From positions 118,458 to 182,457 of the forward strand of contig NZ_JAMGSL010000016.1 in assembly GCF_025195125.1 (NCBI RefSeq): a DNA stretch of 64,000 bases. Reading direction: 5' to 3'. Each line of letters starts with the position of its first letter. Positions within the stretch are counted from its first letter, which is position 1. Positions 28,259 to 36,414 of this stretch are shown piece after piece. This stretch comes from Streptomyces sp. Je 1-79 (lineage in GTDB: Bacteria; Actinomycetota; Actinomycetes; Streptomycetales; Streptomycetaceae). A program made the position numbers and the translations under genes. The notes under the pieces are model-generated. The model did not search any database, was not told the origin of the DNA, and worked only from the letters and a program-made list of their open reading frames with translations.

Positions 28259-28302
28259 ACTGAAAGAATCCTTCGGCCACACGCGCAACGACTGAAACTT
28301 TC
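28259..28302. promoter_or_regulatory. ACTGAAA direct repeats and GAAACTTTC palindrome upstream of the serine hydrolase
   Basis: ACTGAAA occurs at 28259-28265 and 28291-28297, 32 bases (about three turns) apart. The second copy runs into the odd palindrome GAAACTTTC (28294-28302). Sites of this GAAA/TTTC type are reminiscent of RpiR/MurR-type operators on muropeptide genes; this is a resemblance only. Confidence 0.35.
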
Positions 28303-28349
28303 TTACCGGGGTGATGGCGGGTCAAGGAAGCGGGCGACAGCACAAAGAA

Positions 28350-28366
28350 TCTGACACTGCATCAGA
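28350..28366. promoter_or_regulatory. TCTGAC-N5-(G/A)TCAGA operator, copy A
   Basis: TCTGAC, 5-base spacer, ATCAGA. The flanks also match copy B at 40002-40018: both read AGAATCTGAC, six variable bases, TCAGAAAAC. It lies about 44 bases before the nitronate monooxygenase start. Two unlinked sites with identical flanks imply one dedicated regulator. Confidence 0.65.
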
Positions 28367-28409
28367 AAACCTCTTCCCTCGACCGCTGCCCTGCGGCATC
28401 CTGCCGCCC

Positions 28410-29516
28410 ATGAAGACGGAGCTGAGCCAAAAACTGGGGATCGAGCACGCCATCTTCGGCTTCACGCCCTTCCCCGCGGTGGCCGCCGCCATCACCAGAG
28501 CCGGCGGGTTCGGCGTCCTCGGCGCGGTGCGCTACACCGCCCCCGACGACCTCGCCCGCGATCTCGACTGGATGCAGGAGCACACCGACGGGCTGCCCTA
28601 CGGCCTCGACGTCGTCATGCCCGCGAAGAAGGTCGAGGGGGTGAGCGAGGCCGATGTCGAGGCGATGATCCCCGAGGGGCACCGGGAGTTCGTCCGCACC
28701 ACCCTCGCCAAGCACGGCGTCCCCGAACTCGCCGCGGGGGAGGCCTCCGGCTGGCGCATCACCGGCTGGATGGAACAGGTCGCCCGCAACCAGCTCGACG
28801 TCGCCTTCGACTATCCCATCAAGCTTCTCGCCAACGCCCTCGGCTCCCCGCCCGCCGACGTCGTCCGGCGCGCCCACGACCACGACGTCCTCGTCGCGGC
28901 CCTCGCGGGCAGCGCCCGGCACGCCCGCCACCATGCCGAAGCCGGCATCGACATCGTCGTCGCGCAGGGCTACGAGGCCGGTGGCCACACCGGCGAGATC
29001 GCCTCCATGGTCCTCACGCCCGAGGTCGTCGACGCCGTCTCCCCGCTCCCCGTCCTCGCCGCCGGAGGCATCGGCAGCGGCGAACAGATCGCCGCCGGGC
29101 TCGCGCTCGGCGCCCAGGGCGTCTGGCTCGGCTCCCTCTGGCTCACCACCACCGAGGCCGAGCTCCACTCACGCGCCCTGACCGCCAAGCTCCTCGCCGC
29201 CGGCTCCGGCGACACCGTCCGCTCCCGCGCCCTGACCGGCAAGCCCGCCCGCCAGCTGCGCACCGAGTGGACCGACGCCTGGGACGACCCGGACGGCCCC
29301 GGCGCCCTTCCCATGCCCCTCCAGGGGCTGCTGGTCGCCGAGGCCGTCTCCCGTATCCAGAAGTACGAGGTGGATCCGCTGCTCGGCACGCCCGTCGGGC
29401 AGATCGTCGGCCGGATGAACGCCGAACGCAGTGTGCAGCAGGTCTTCGACGAACTCACCCGGGGCTTCGAGAAGGCCGTGGACCGCATCAACCGCATCGC
29501 GGGAAGGAGCGCATGA
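28410..29516 (+). CDS. Nitronate monooxygenase-family (2-nitropropane dioxygenase-like) FMN protein
   Basis: A 368-residue TIM-barrel flavoprotein. Family signatures are the opening IFGFTPFPAVAAAITRAGGFGVLG, the FMN-phosphate region GIDIVVAQGYEAGGHTGEI and LAAGGIGSGEQIAAGLALGAQGV. Nitronate monooxygenases oxidise alkyl nitronates, but many actinobacterial members sit in lipid or sterol loci with no defined substrate. The KstR-regulated Rv3553 of M. tuberculosis is, as I recall, of this type. The ATG lacks a clear ribosome site, so translation may be leaderless. The stop overlaps the next start by ATGA, coupling it to the acyl-CoA ligase. Confidence 0.82.
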   Translation: MKTELSQKLGIEHAIFGFTPFPAVAAAITRAGGFGVLGAVRYTAPDDLARDLDWMQEHTDGLPYGLDVVMPAKKVEGVSEADVEAMIPEGHREFVRTTLAKHGVPELAAGEASGWRITGWMEQVARNQLDVAFDYPIKLLANALGSPPADVVRRAHDHDVLVAALAGSARHARHHAEAGIDIVVAQGYEAGGHTGEIASMVLTPEVVDAVSPLPVLAAGGIGSGEQIAAGLALGAQGVWLGSLWLTTTEAELHSRALTAKLLAAGSGDTVRSRALTGKPARQLRTEWTDAWDDPDGPGALPMPLQGLLVAEAVSRIQKYEVDPLLGTPVGQIVGRMNAERSVQQVFDELTRGFEKAVDRINRIAGRSA

Positions 29517-31063
29517 TGGGCGACCCCAACGGCTTCTGGTCGCAGGCCACCGCCGACCCCTCCCGTACGGTGCTGATCGCGCCCGACGGCGAGGAGTGGA
29601 CGGCCGGCCGGCTCCACGCCGACGTGAACCGGCTGGTCCACGGACTGCGCGCGGCCGGCCTGGAGCGGGGCGACGCCTTCGCGGTCGTCCTGCCCAACGG
29701 GGTCGAGTTCCTCACCGCGTACCTCGCCGCCTCCCAGGCGGGCTTCTACCTCGTCCCCGTCAACCACCACCTCGTCGGCCCCGAGATCGCGTGGATCGTC
29801 GCCGACTCCGGCGCCAAGGTCCTCGTCGCGCACGAGCGGTTCGCCGCCGCCGCGACGGCCGCGGCCGACGAGGCCGGGCTGCCCGCCGACCACCGGCATG
29901 CCGTCGGAACGGTCCCCGGCTTCCGCCCGTACGCCGAACTCCTCGACGGCTTCCCGGAGTCCGTCCCCGAGGACCGCACCCTCGGCTGGGTCATGAACTA
30001 CACCTCCGGCACCACCGGCCGCCCCCGCGGCATCCGCCGCCCACTGCCGGGCAAGCTCCCCGAGGAGACGTACCTCGGCGGATTCCTCGGCATCTTCGGG
30101 ATCCGGCCCTTCGACGGCAACGTCCACCTCGTCTGCTCGCCGCTGTACCACACGGCCGTGCTGCAGTTCGCCGGCGCGGCCCTGCACATCGGCCACCCGC
30201 TCGTCCTCATGGACAAGTGGACCCCCGAGGAGATGCTGCGCCTCATCGACGCCCACGACTGCTCGCACACCCACATGGTCCCCACCCAGTTCCACCGGCT
30301 GCTCGCCCTCCCGGAGGACGTACGGAGCCGGTACGACGTCTCCTCGATGCGGCACGCCATCCATGGCGCCGCGCCCTGCCCCGACCACGTCAAGCGGGCG
30401 ATGATCGACTGGTGGGGGAGCTGTGTGGAGGAGTACTACGCGGCGAGCGAGGGCGGCGGCGCCTTCGCCACCGCCGAGGACTGGCTGAAGAAGCCGGGCA
30501 CCGTCGGCAAGGCCTGGCCCATCAGCGAGCTGGCCGTCTTCGACGACGACGGCAACCGTCTCCCGCCCGGTGAACTGGGCACGGTCTACATGAAGATGAG
30601 CACCGGCGGCTTCTCGTACCACAAGGACGAGGCGAAGACCGCGAAGAACCGCATCGGTGACTTCTTCACCGTCGGCGACCTGGGCGTCCTCGACGAGGAC
30701 GGCTATCTCTTCCTCCGTGACCGCAAGATCGACATGATCATCTCCGGCGGGGTCAACATCTACCCCGCCGAGATCGAGTCGGCGCTCCTCACCCACCCCG
30801 CGGTCGCCGACGCCGCCGCGTTCGGCATCCCGCACGCCGACTGGGGCGAGGAGGTCAAGGCCGTCGTCGAGGCGGCCGAGGGCCACGAGCCGGGCGAGAC
30901 GCTCGCCGCGGACATCCTGGCGCACTGCGAGGAGCGTCTCGCGGGGTACAAGCGTCCCAAGTCGGTGGACTTCATCACCACGATGCCCCGCGACCCCAAC
31001 GGGAAGCTCTACAAGCGGCGGCTCCGCGAGCCCTACTGGGAGGGCCACGAGCGCCCGCTGTAG
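29513..31063 (+). CDS. Acyl-CoA synthetase (FadD-type, AMP-forming)
   Basis: A 516-residue adenylate-forming enzyme. The P-loop YTSGTTGRPRG is at 163-173, EEYYAASEGGG near 302 is the adenine-binding strand, FFTVGDLG and FLRDRKIDMIISGGVNIYP form the hinge region, and RDPNGKLYKRRLRE carries the C-terminal catalytic Lys. It activates a carboxylic acid to its CoA thioester. The chain-length class cannot be read; it resembles the FadD4/FadD17-like sterol-associated group. It is coupled to the upstream nitronate monooxygenase by ATGA overlap with GGAAGGAG upstream, and both should fall under the TCTGAC operator. Confidence 0.88.
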   Translation: MMGDPNGFWSQATADPSRTVLIAPDGEEWTAGRLHADVNRLVHGLRAAGLERGDAFAVVLPNGVEFLTAYLAASQAGFYLVPVNHHLVGPEIAWIVADSGAKVLVAHERFAAAATAAADEAGLPADHRHAVGTVPGFRPYAELLDGFPESVPEDRTLGWVMNYTSGTTGRPRGIRRPLPGKLPEETYLGGFLGIFGIRPFDGNVHLVCSPLYHTAVLQFAGAALHIGHPLVLMDKWTPEEMLRLIDAHDCSHTHMVPTQFHRLLALPEDVRSRYDVSSMRHAIHGAAPCPDHVKRAMIDWWGSCVEEYYAASEGGGAFATAEDWLKKPGTVGKAWPISELAVFDDDGNRLPPGELGTVYMKMSTGGFSYHKDEAKTAKNRIGDFFTVGDLGVLDEDGYLFLRDRKIDMIISGGVNIYPAEIESALLTHPAVADAAAFGIPHADWGEEVKAVVEAAEGHEPGETLAADILAHCEERLAGYKRPKSVDFITTMPRDPNGKLYKRRLREPYWEGHERPL

Positions 31064-31214
31064 CCGCTCCGGCGTCGGTGGCCCCCGTCGCTGTAGGTGT
31101 ACGGGCTTGCCGAGGGGCGCGGAGGAACATCACGTAGGGTCGAAGAGCCGTCCGCCCCGACTGTCGGCGTCCGCTCGGCCGGACGGTTCATGGCGGGCAG
31201 ACGCCGCAAGTCGG

Positions 31215-31231
31215 CATATGTCTCCCATATG
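31215..31231. promoter_or_regulatory. Two CATATG palindromes one helical turn apart before the antiporter
   Basis: CATATG at 31215-31220 and again at 31226-31231 give an 11-base spacing within an otherwise GC-rich leader, ending 14 bases before the antiporter start. This could be an operator or simply an AT-rich promoter element. Confidence 0.3.
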
Positions 31232-31245
31232 GCAGGATGCAGGGC

Positions 31246-32343
31246 ATGAGTTCGAGCGAGGCGGGGCTGGCGCGGCAGTGGACGACGTGGGGACCGGTCC
31301 TGGCGGCCGTCGCCCTCGGGCTCACGTGGGGACGCGGCCTCCCAGGCTTCGTCGTCGGGCTCATCGCCGTCTGCCTGATCGCCGCGGTCCTGGCCGCCGT
31401 CCATCACGCCGAGGTCGTCGCCCACCGCGTCGGTGAGCCCTTCGGCTCGCTCGTCCTCGCGGTCGCCGTCACGGTCATCGAGGTCGGACTGATCGTCACC
31501 CTGATGGCAGGCGGCGGCGAGAAGACCTCCACCTACGCCCGGGACACGGTCTTCGCCGCCGTCATGATCACCTGCAACGGCATCGTCGGTCTCTCGCTCC
31601 TCGTGGGCACCCTGCGCAACCGCGTCGCCGTCTTCAACGCCGAGGGCTCGGGCGGCGCCCTCGCCACCGTCTGCACCCTCGCGACGATGACCCTGGTCCT
31701 GCCGACCTTCACGACCAGTCATGCCGGCCCCGAGTTCTCCGGAGCCCAGCTGGCCTTCGCCGCCGTCGCCTCCCTCTGTCTGTACGGGGTGTTCGTCGCC
31801 GTCCAGACCTTCCGGCACCGGGACTACTTCCTTCCCGTCGCGCGCCCGGGCCACGAGTCCGAGGAGGACCACGCGGACCCGCCGACCGAGCGGGAGACCC
31901 TGGCCAGCCTCGGCCTGCTCGTCCTGGCGCTCGTCGCCGTCGTGGGCCTTGCCAAGATCATCTCGCCGACCATCGAGGACGGCGTCGAGTCGGCCGGTCT
32001 GCCCAAGGCCGTCGTCGGCGTGATCATCGCCCTGATGGTGCTGCTGCCCGAGACGCTCGCGGCCGTGCGCGCGGCGCGCCGGGACCGTATGCAGACCAGC
32101 CTCAACCTCGCCTACGGCTCCGCGATCGCCAGCATCGGTCTGACGATCCCGGCCATCGCACTCGCCACGATCTGGCTGTCCGGGCCTCTCGTCCTGGGCC
32201 TGGGGGCCGTCCACATGGTGCTGCTGGTGCTCACCGCCGTCGTGAGCGCCCTGACCGTGGTGCCGGGACGGGCCACGCTGCTCCAGGGCGGCGTCCACCT
32301 CTCGATCTTCGCCGCCTTCGTCTTCCTGTCCTTCAGCCCGTGA
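31246..32343 (+). CDS. Ca2+/H+ (cation/proton) antiporter, ChaA/CaCA type
   Basis: A 365-residue polytopic membrane protein with about 11 hydrophobic helices. The two inverted CaCA repeats are visible: VAVTVIEVGLIVTLM with AVMITCNGIVGLSLL in the first half, and VVGVIIALMVLLPETLAAV with LAYGSAIASIGLTIP in the second, each with the acidic and Asn/Ser residues that bind the cation. It exports Ca2+ or Na+/K+ in exchange for protons. The ATG at 31246 is used because GGCAGG lies 9 bases before it; an in-frame ATG at 31237 is the alternative. The 3' end is duplicated just beyond the stop. It separates two acyl-CoA ligase genes and is functionally unrelated to them. Confidence 0.87.
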   Translation: MSSSEAGLARQWTTWGPVLAAVALGLTWGRGLPGFVVGLIAVCLIAAVLAAVHHAEVVAHRVGEPFGSLVLAVAVTVIEVGLIVTLMAGGGEKTSTYARDTVFAAVMITCNGIVGLSLLVGTLRNRVAVFNAEGSGGALATVCTLATMTLVLPTFTTSHAGPEFSGAQLAFAAVASLCLYGVFVAVQTFRHRDYFLPVARPGHESEEDHADPPTERETLASLGLLVLALVAVVGLAKIISPTIEDGVESAGLPKAVVGVIIALMVLLPETLAAVRAARRDRMQTSLNLAYGSAIASIGLTIPAIALATIWLSGPLVLGLGAVHMVLLVLTAVVSALTVVPGRATLLQGGVHLSIFAAFVFLSFSP

Positions 32344-32384
32344 CGTCGTTTCAGCCCGTGACGTCGTCCGGGCCCTGACGTCGT
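32332..32384. repeat. 18-bp tandem duplication of the antiporter 3' end
   Basis: TTCAGCCCGTGACGTCGT at 32332-32349 (last codons, stop and following bases) is repeated exactly at 32350-32367, with a degraded third copy to 32384 (GGCCCTGACGTCGT). Confidence 0.85.
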
Positions 32385-32450
32385 TCGGTCCAAGGCGCGG
32401 GGCGCGCTCCGGTACTTGACCCGCCGTCCGCCGCCGCCGAGGATCCCGTC

Positions 32451-33950
32451 ATGGAACGACTCCTCACCCGGACCGTCGACGGCGTCCTGCGCGAGAGCGC
32501 CCAGCGCACCCCCGAGCGGATCGCCGTACGGTACGCGGACCGCACCTGGACCTACGCGGAGCTGGACGCGGCCGTCACCACCGCGGCCTGCGTACTGCGG
32601 GAGCGGTACGGGCTGGAGGCGCGGGCCCGGGTCGCGACCTACGCCCACAACTCCGACGCCTATCTGATCGCCTTCCTCGCCTGCTCCCGAGCGGACCTGA
32701 TCCACGTCCCGGTCAACCACCACCTCACCGGCGAGGACCTCGACTACATCCTGCGCCAGTCCGGCAGTTCGCTCGTGCTCGCCGACCCCGCGCTGGCCGG
32801 CCGCGTCCCCGCCGATCTGACGGTGCGGGCTCTGCGGGACACCGAGGACTCCTTCCTCGCCGCGCTCGCCGAGCCGGACACGTACGACACCGACCGTGAC
32901 GCCCGCGAGTACGTCCAGCTGCTCTACACCTCCGGGACGACCGCGCTGCCGAAGGGCGCCCGGATGACGCACCGGGCCCTGGTGCACGAGTACGCCAGCG
33001 CCATCGAGGCGCTCGACCTGCACGAGGACGACAAGCCGGTCCACTCGCTGCCGCTCTACCACTCGGCGCAGATGCACGTCTTCCTGCTGCCGTACCTGGC
33101 CGTCGGCGCCGAGAACACCATCGTCGACGGACCCGATCCGACGGTGCTCTTCGACCTGGTCGAGTCGGGCCGCGCCGACAGCCTCTTCGCGCCGCCGACC
33201 GTCTGGATCGGCCTCTCCCACCACCCCGAGTTCGCGAGCCGCGACCTCTCCGCCCTGCGCAAGGCGTACTACGGCGCCTCGATCATGCCGGTGCCCGTCC
33301 TGGAGCGGCTCCGCGGCCGACTGCCCGGGCTGCGCTTCTACAACTGCTTCGGGCAGAGTGAGATCGGTCCGCTCGCCACCGTCCTCGGGCCCGACGAGCA
33401 CGAGGGCCGGATGGACTCCTGCGGGAAGCCGGTCCGCTTCGTCGAGGCCAAGGTCGTCGACGAGGACGGCGAGGAGGTCCCGGACGGCACGCCCGGCGAA
33501 ATCGTCTACCGTTCACCGCAGTTGTGCGACGGCTACTGGGACAAGCACGAGGAGACCAAGGAGGCGTTCCGCGGCGGCTGGTTCCGCTCCGGCGATCTCG
33601 CGGTCCGTGACGCGGAGGGCTACTACACGGTCGTGGACCGGGTGAAGGACGTCATCAACTCCGGGGGAGTGCTGGTCGCCTCCCGCCAGGTCGAGGACGC
33701 CCTCTACACCCATCCGGGCGTGGCCGAGGTGGCCGTCGTCGGCCTGCCCGACGAGCGCTGGATCGAGGCGGTCACGGCCGTCGTCGTCCCCGGGGCCGAG
33801 GTCACCGAGGACGAACTCCTCGCCCACGCCCGCGAGAAGCTCGCCCACTTCAAGGCGCCGAAGAAGATCCTGTTCGTGGACGAGCTGCCGCGCAACGCGA
33901 GCGGGAAGATCCTGAAGCGGGAGCTGCGTGACCGCTTCGCCGCCTCATGA
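32451..33950 (+). CDS. Acyl-CoA synthetase (AMP-forming, FadD-type)
   Basis: A 499-residue adenylate-forming enzyme. P-loop YTSGTTALPKG at 159-169, YNCFGQSEIGP in the adenine region, GWFRSGDLAVRD and VVDRVKDVINSGG in the hinge, and PRNASGKILKRELRD with the catalytic Lys near the C-terminus. The arrangement is that of medium- to long-chain acyl-CoA ligases such as FadD3/FadD13-like enzymes; the acid is unknown. About 105 bases separate it from the antiporter, so it probably has its own promoter. A 12-bp stem terminator follows and is shared with the convergent paaK. Confidence 0.87.
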   Translation: MERLLTRTVDGVLRESAQRTPERIAVRYADRTWTYAELDAAVTTAACVLRERYGLEARARVATYAHNSDAYLIAFLACSRADLIHVPVNHHLTGEDLDYILRQSGSSLVLADPALAGRVPADLTVRALRDTEDSFLAALAEPDTYDTDRDAREYVQLLYTSGTTALPKGARMTHRALVHEYASAIEALDLHEDDKPVHSLPLYHSAQMHVFLLPYLAVGAENTIVDGPDPTVLFDLVESGRADSLFAPPTVWIGLSHHPEFASRDLSALRKAYYGASIMPVPVLERLRGRLPGLRFYNCFGQSEIGPLATVLGPDEHEGRMDSCGKPVRFVEAKVVDEDGEEVPDGTPGEIVYRSPQLCDGYWDKHEETKEAFRGGWFRSGDLAVRDAEGYYTVVDRVKDVINSGGVLVASRQVEDALYTHPGVAEVAVVGLPDERWIEAVTAVVVPGAEVTEDELLAHAREKLAHFKAPKKILFVDELPRNASGKILKRELRDRFAAS

Positions 33951-33952
33951 CG

Positions 33953-33985
33953 CCGGTGCGGGCGTGTGTGCCGCGCCCGCACCGG
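33953..33985. terminator. Bidirectional terminator between acyl-CoA ligase and paaK
   Basis: A perfect 12-base stem CCGGTGCGGGCG/CGCCCGCACCGG with a 9-base loop starts 3 bases after the ligase stop and ends 13 bases before the paaK stop, serving both convergent genes. Confidence 0.75.
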
Positions 33986-33998
33986 GGCCCCGCGGCTC

Positions 33999-35288
33999 TC
34001 AGCGCTCGCCGCGCAGGTCCACGATCCGCTTGATCTTGCCCACGGACCGCTCCAGCGTCTCGGGGTCGACCACCTCGACCGTGACCGAGACCCCGATCCC
34101 GTCCTTGACCGACTGCGCGATGGCCCGGGCCGCCTCCGCGCGCTGGTCCGGCGTGGCATCCGGTCGAGCCTCCGCCCGTACCGTCAGTGCGTCGAGGCGG
34201 CCCTCGCGCGTCAGCCTCAGCTGGAAGTGCGGGGCCACCGCCGGCGTGCGCAGCACGATCTCCTCGATCTGGGTCGGGAAGAGGTTCACCCCGCGCAGGA
34301 TCACCATGTCGTCACTGCGGCCCGTGACCTTCTCCATCCTCCGGAACACCCGCGCCGTGCCCGGCAGCAGCCGGGTCAGGTCCCGGGTGCGGTAGCGGAT
34401 GACGGGCATGGCCTCCTTCGTCAGGGAGGTGAACACCAGCTCGCCCTCCTCGCCGTCCGGCAGAACCTCGCCCGTGAACGGGTCCACGATCTCCGGGTAG
34501 AAGTGGTCCTCCCAGATGTGGAGGCCGTCCTTGGTCTCCACGCACTCCTGCGCGACGCCCGGCCCCATCACCTCCGAGAGCCCGTAGATGTCCACCGCGT
34601 CGATGGCGAAGCGCTCCTCGATCTCCCGCCGCATCGCCTCCGTCCACGGCTCGGCGCCGAAGATGCCCACCTTGAGCGAGGTCGTCCGCGGGTCGACCCC
34701 CTGCCGCTCGAACTCGTCGAGCAGAGTGAGCATGTACGAGGGCGTCACCATGATGATCTCGGGCCGGAAGTCCTGGATCAGCTGGACCTGGCGGGCCGTC
34801 ATGCCGCCCGAGGCCGGGATGACCGTACAGCCGAGCCGCTCCGCGCCGTAGTGCGCCCCGAGCCCGCCGGTGAACAGGCCGTATCCGTAAGCCACATGGA
34901 CCTTGTGACCGGGCCTGCCGCCCGCCGCGCGGATCGAGCGGGCGACGACGTCGGCCCAGGTGTCCAGGTCGCGGCCGGTGTAGCCGACCACGGTCGGCCG
35001 GCCGGTGGTCCCGCTGGAGGCGTGGATGCGCCGGATCTCGGACTGGTCGACCGCGAACATCCCGAACGGGTAGTGGTCCCGGAGATCGGTCTTGACGGTG
35101 AACGGGAACCGGGCGAGGTCGGCGAGCGAGCGGCAGTCGTCGGGGTGGAGGCCCGCCTTGTCGAAGGACTGCCGGTAGAAGCCCACGTTCTCGTACGCGT
35201 GACGCAGCGTGGCCCGCAGGCGCTCCAGCTGGAGCGCCTCCAGCTCCGCGCGCTCGAGTCGTTCGCCGCTGTCCAGCAGATCCGTCAT
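33999..35288 (-). CDS. paaK: Phenylacetate-CoA ligase
   Basis: A 429-residue adenylate-forming enzyme of the PaaK type: short, with N-terminal LRHAYENVGFYRQSFDKAGL, P-loop SSGTTGRPT at 91-99, the HVAYGYGLFTGGLGAHYGAE region, VDIYGLSEVMGPGVAQEC and the C-terminal GRSDDMVILRGVNLFPTQIEE. It converts phenylacetate to phenylacetyl-CoA, the first step of the paa pathway. The ring-oxygenating PaaABCDE proteins are not in this window, so the rest of the pathway must be elsewhere, or the enzyme acts on another aryl acid. An 18-base TetR-type operator lies 46 bases upstream of the start. Confidence 0.9.
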   Translation of the reverse strand: MTDLLDSGERLERAELEALQLERLRATLRHAYENVGFYRQSFDKAGLHPDDCRSLADLARFPFTVKTDLRDHYPFGMFAVDQSEIRRIHASSGTTGRPTVVGYTGRDLDTWADVVARSIRAAGGRPGHKVHVAYGYGLFTGGLGAHYGAERLGCTVIPASGGMTARQVQLIQDFRPEIIMVTPSYMLTLLDEFERQGVDPRTTSLKVGIFGAEPWTEAMRREIEERFAIDAVDIYGLSEVMGPGVAQECVETKDGLHIWEDHFYPEIVDPFTGEVLPDGEEGELVFTSLTKEAMPVIRYRTRDLTRLLPGTARVFRRMEKVTGRSDDMVILRGVNLFPTQIEEIVLRTPAVAPHFQLRLTREGRLDALTVRAEARPDATPDQRAEAARAIAQSVKDGIGVSVTVEVVDPETLERSVGKIKRIVDLRGER

Positions 35289-35333
35289 GTGCCGCCCACT
35301 CCCGTCCGACCGTCCTGAACGTCTGAAATCGGA

Positions 35334-35351
35334 CTACCGATCATTCGGTAG
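35334..35351. promoter_or_regulatory. TetR-type (PaaR-like) operator before paaK
   Basis: CTACCGATCATTCGGTAG: 7-base inverted arms CTACCGA and TCGGTAG around TCAT. ACCGA/TCGGT arms are typical of TetR-family PaaR sites on phenylacetate genes. No TetR gene is adjacent. Confidence 0.55.
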
Positions 35352-35551
35352 ATCCTTTCGAGGTCAGTAAATCCAGCAGCACCCCGCCCGTGGCAAGGGG
35401 GTGGCGCGGACTTTCTGATCCCGTGAGCCTTCCCCTACGCCGGGTGACCGTGATCCGGGGCGCGGTGCTCGTGCGGGGGTGCGCCGGGTCGGGCCTCGGA
35501 GCGGCCGAAATCCGCTTGCCGCGCGGCGCCGGCCGGTGCTGGAGTGCGGCC

Positions 35552-36328
35552 ATGGACCACGAAGCGGTACGCGCCCTGTTCGACCGTCAGCTGCGCCTCG
35601 GAGCCCGCCCCGAGGGGCCCGGCACCCGGGTGGAGCGCGACGGCACCGTCGTACGGCAGACGGGCCCGGCGCATAGCTGGAACGGCATTCTGTGGTCCGG
35701 CCTCCACGAGCGTGACGCCGACGAGGTCATCGCCGGACAGATCCGCCACTTCGCGGCCCTCGGCCTGCCCTTCGAGTGGAAGGTGTACGGCCACGACGGC
35801 CCGGCCGACCTCACCGACCGGCTGCTCACCGCCGGGTTCATCGCCGAGGATCAGGAGACCCTGATGGTCGCCGAGGCGGCCGCGCTGCCCACCGGTGTGG
35901 ACCTTCCCGAGGGCGTCGAGCTGGTCCCGGTCACCGACGAGGCCGGGGTGAAGCGGGTGACCGAGGTCCACGACCGGGCCTTCGGCGGAGACTCGTCCCA
36001 CATCGGCCGTCAGCTCCTCGACCAGCTGGCCGCCACGCCCGACACCGTCGCCGCCGTACTGGCCATGGCCGGCGACGAACCCGTCAGCGCCGCGCGTCTG
36101 GAGCTGTACCCCGGCACCGACTTCGCCGGTCTGTGGGGCGGCGGCACGGTCGAGTCCTGGCGGGGCAGGGGCCTCTACCGCGCCCTCGTCGCTTTCCGCA
36201 CCCGCATCGCCGTCGAGCGGGGTCACCGCTTCGTCCAGGTCGACGCGGCAGACACGAGCCGCCCGATCCTTCACCGCCTCGGCTTCGCCACGCTGACGAC
36301 GACCACGCCGTACGTGTACGCCCCCTAG
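35552..36328 (+). CDS. GNAT-family N-acetyltransferase
   Basis: A 258-residue protein. The C-terminal half is a GNAT domain with the acetyl-CoA loop WGGGTVESWRGRGLYRALVAF (about 191-211) and the following VERGHRFVQVDAADTSRPILHRLGFA. The N-terminal half (HAHSWNGILWS-like region, then WKVYGHDGPADLTDRLLTAGFI) is a second, degenerate GNAT-like unit, as in many double-GNAT proteins of Streptomyces. The substrate is unknown. ATG 35552 sits 7 bases after a GGAG. It is free-standing between paaK (divergent) and the pentapeptide protein (convergent). Confidence 0.78.
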   Translation: MDHEAVRALFDRQLRLGARPEGPGTRVERDGTVVRQTGPAHSWNGILWSGLHERDADEVIAGQIRHFAALGLPFEWKVYGHDGPADLTDRLLTAGFIAEDQETLMVAEAAALPTGVDLPEGVELVPVTDEAGVKRVTEVHDRAFGGDSSHIGRQLLDQLAATPDTVAAVLAMAGDEPVSAARLELYPGTDFAGLWGGGTVESWRGRGLYRALVAFRTRIAVERGHRFVQVDAADTSRPILHRLGFATLTTTTPYVYAP

Positions 36329-36414
36329 GCGGCGCGACCAGCCGCCGCCCCACGGAGAAAGGGCCCAGGGTCCCGGGAGGTGCCCCCCGGCCTGGACGTG
36401 CCCGGCGCCGGGCT

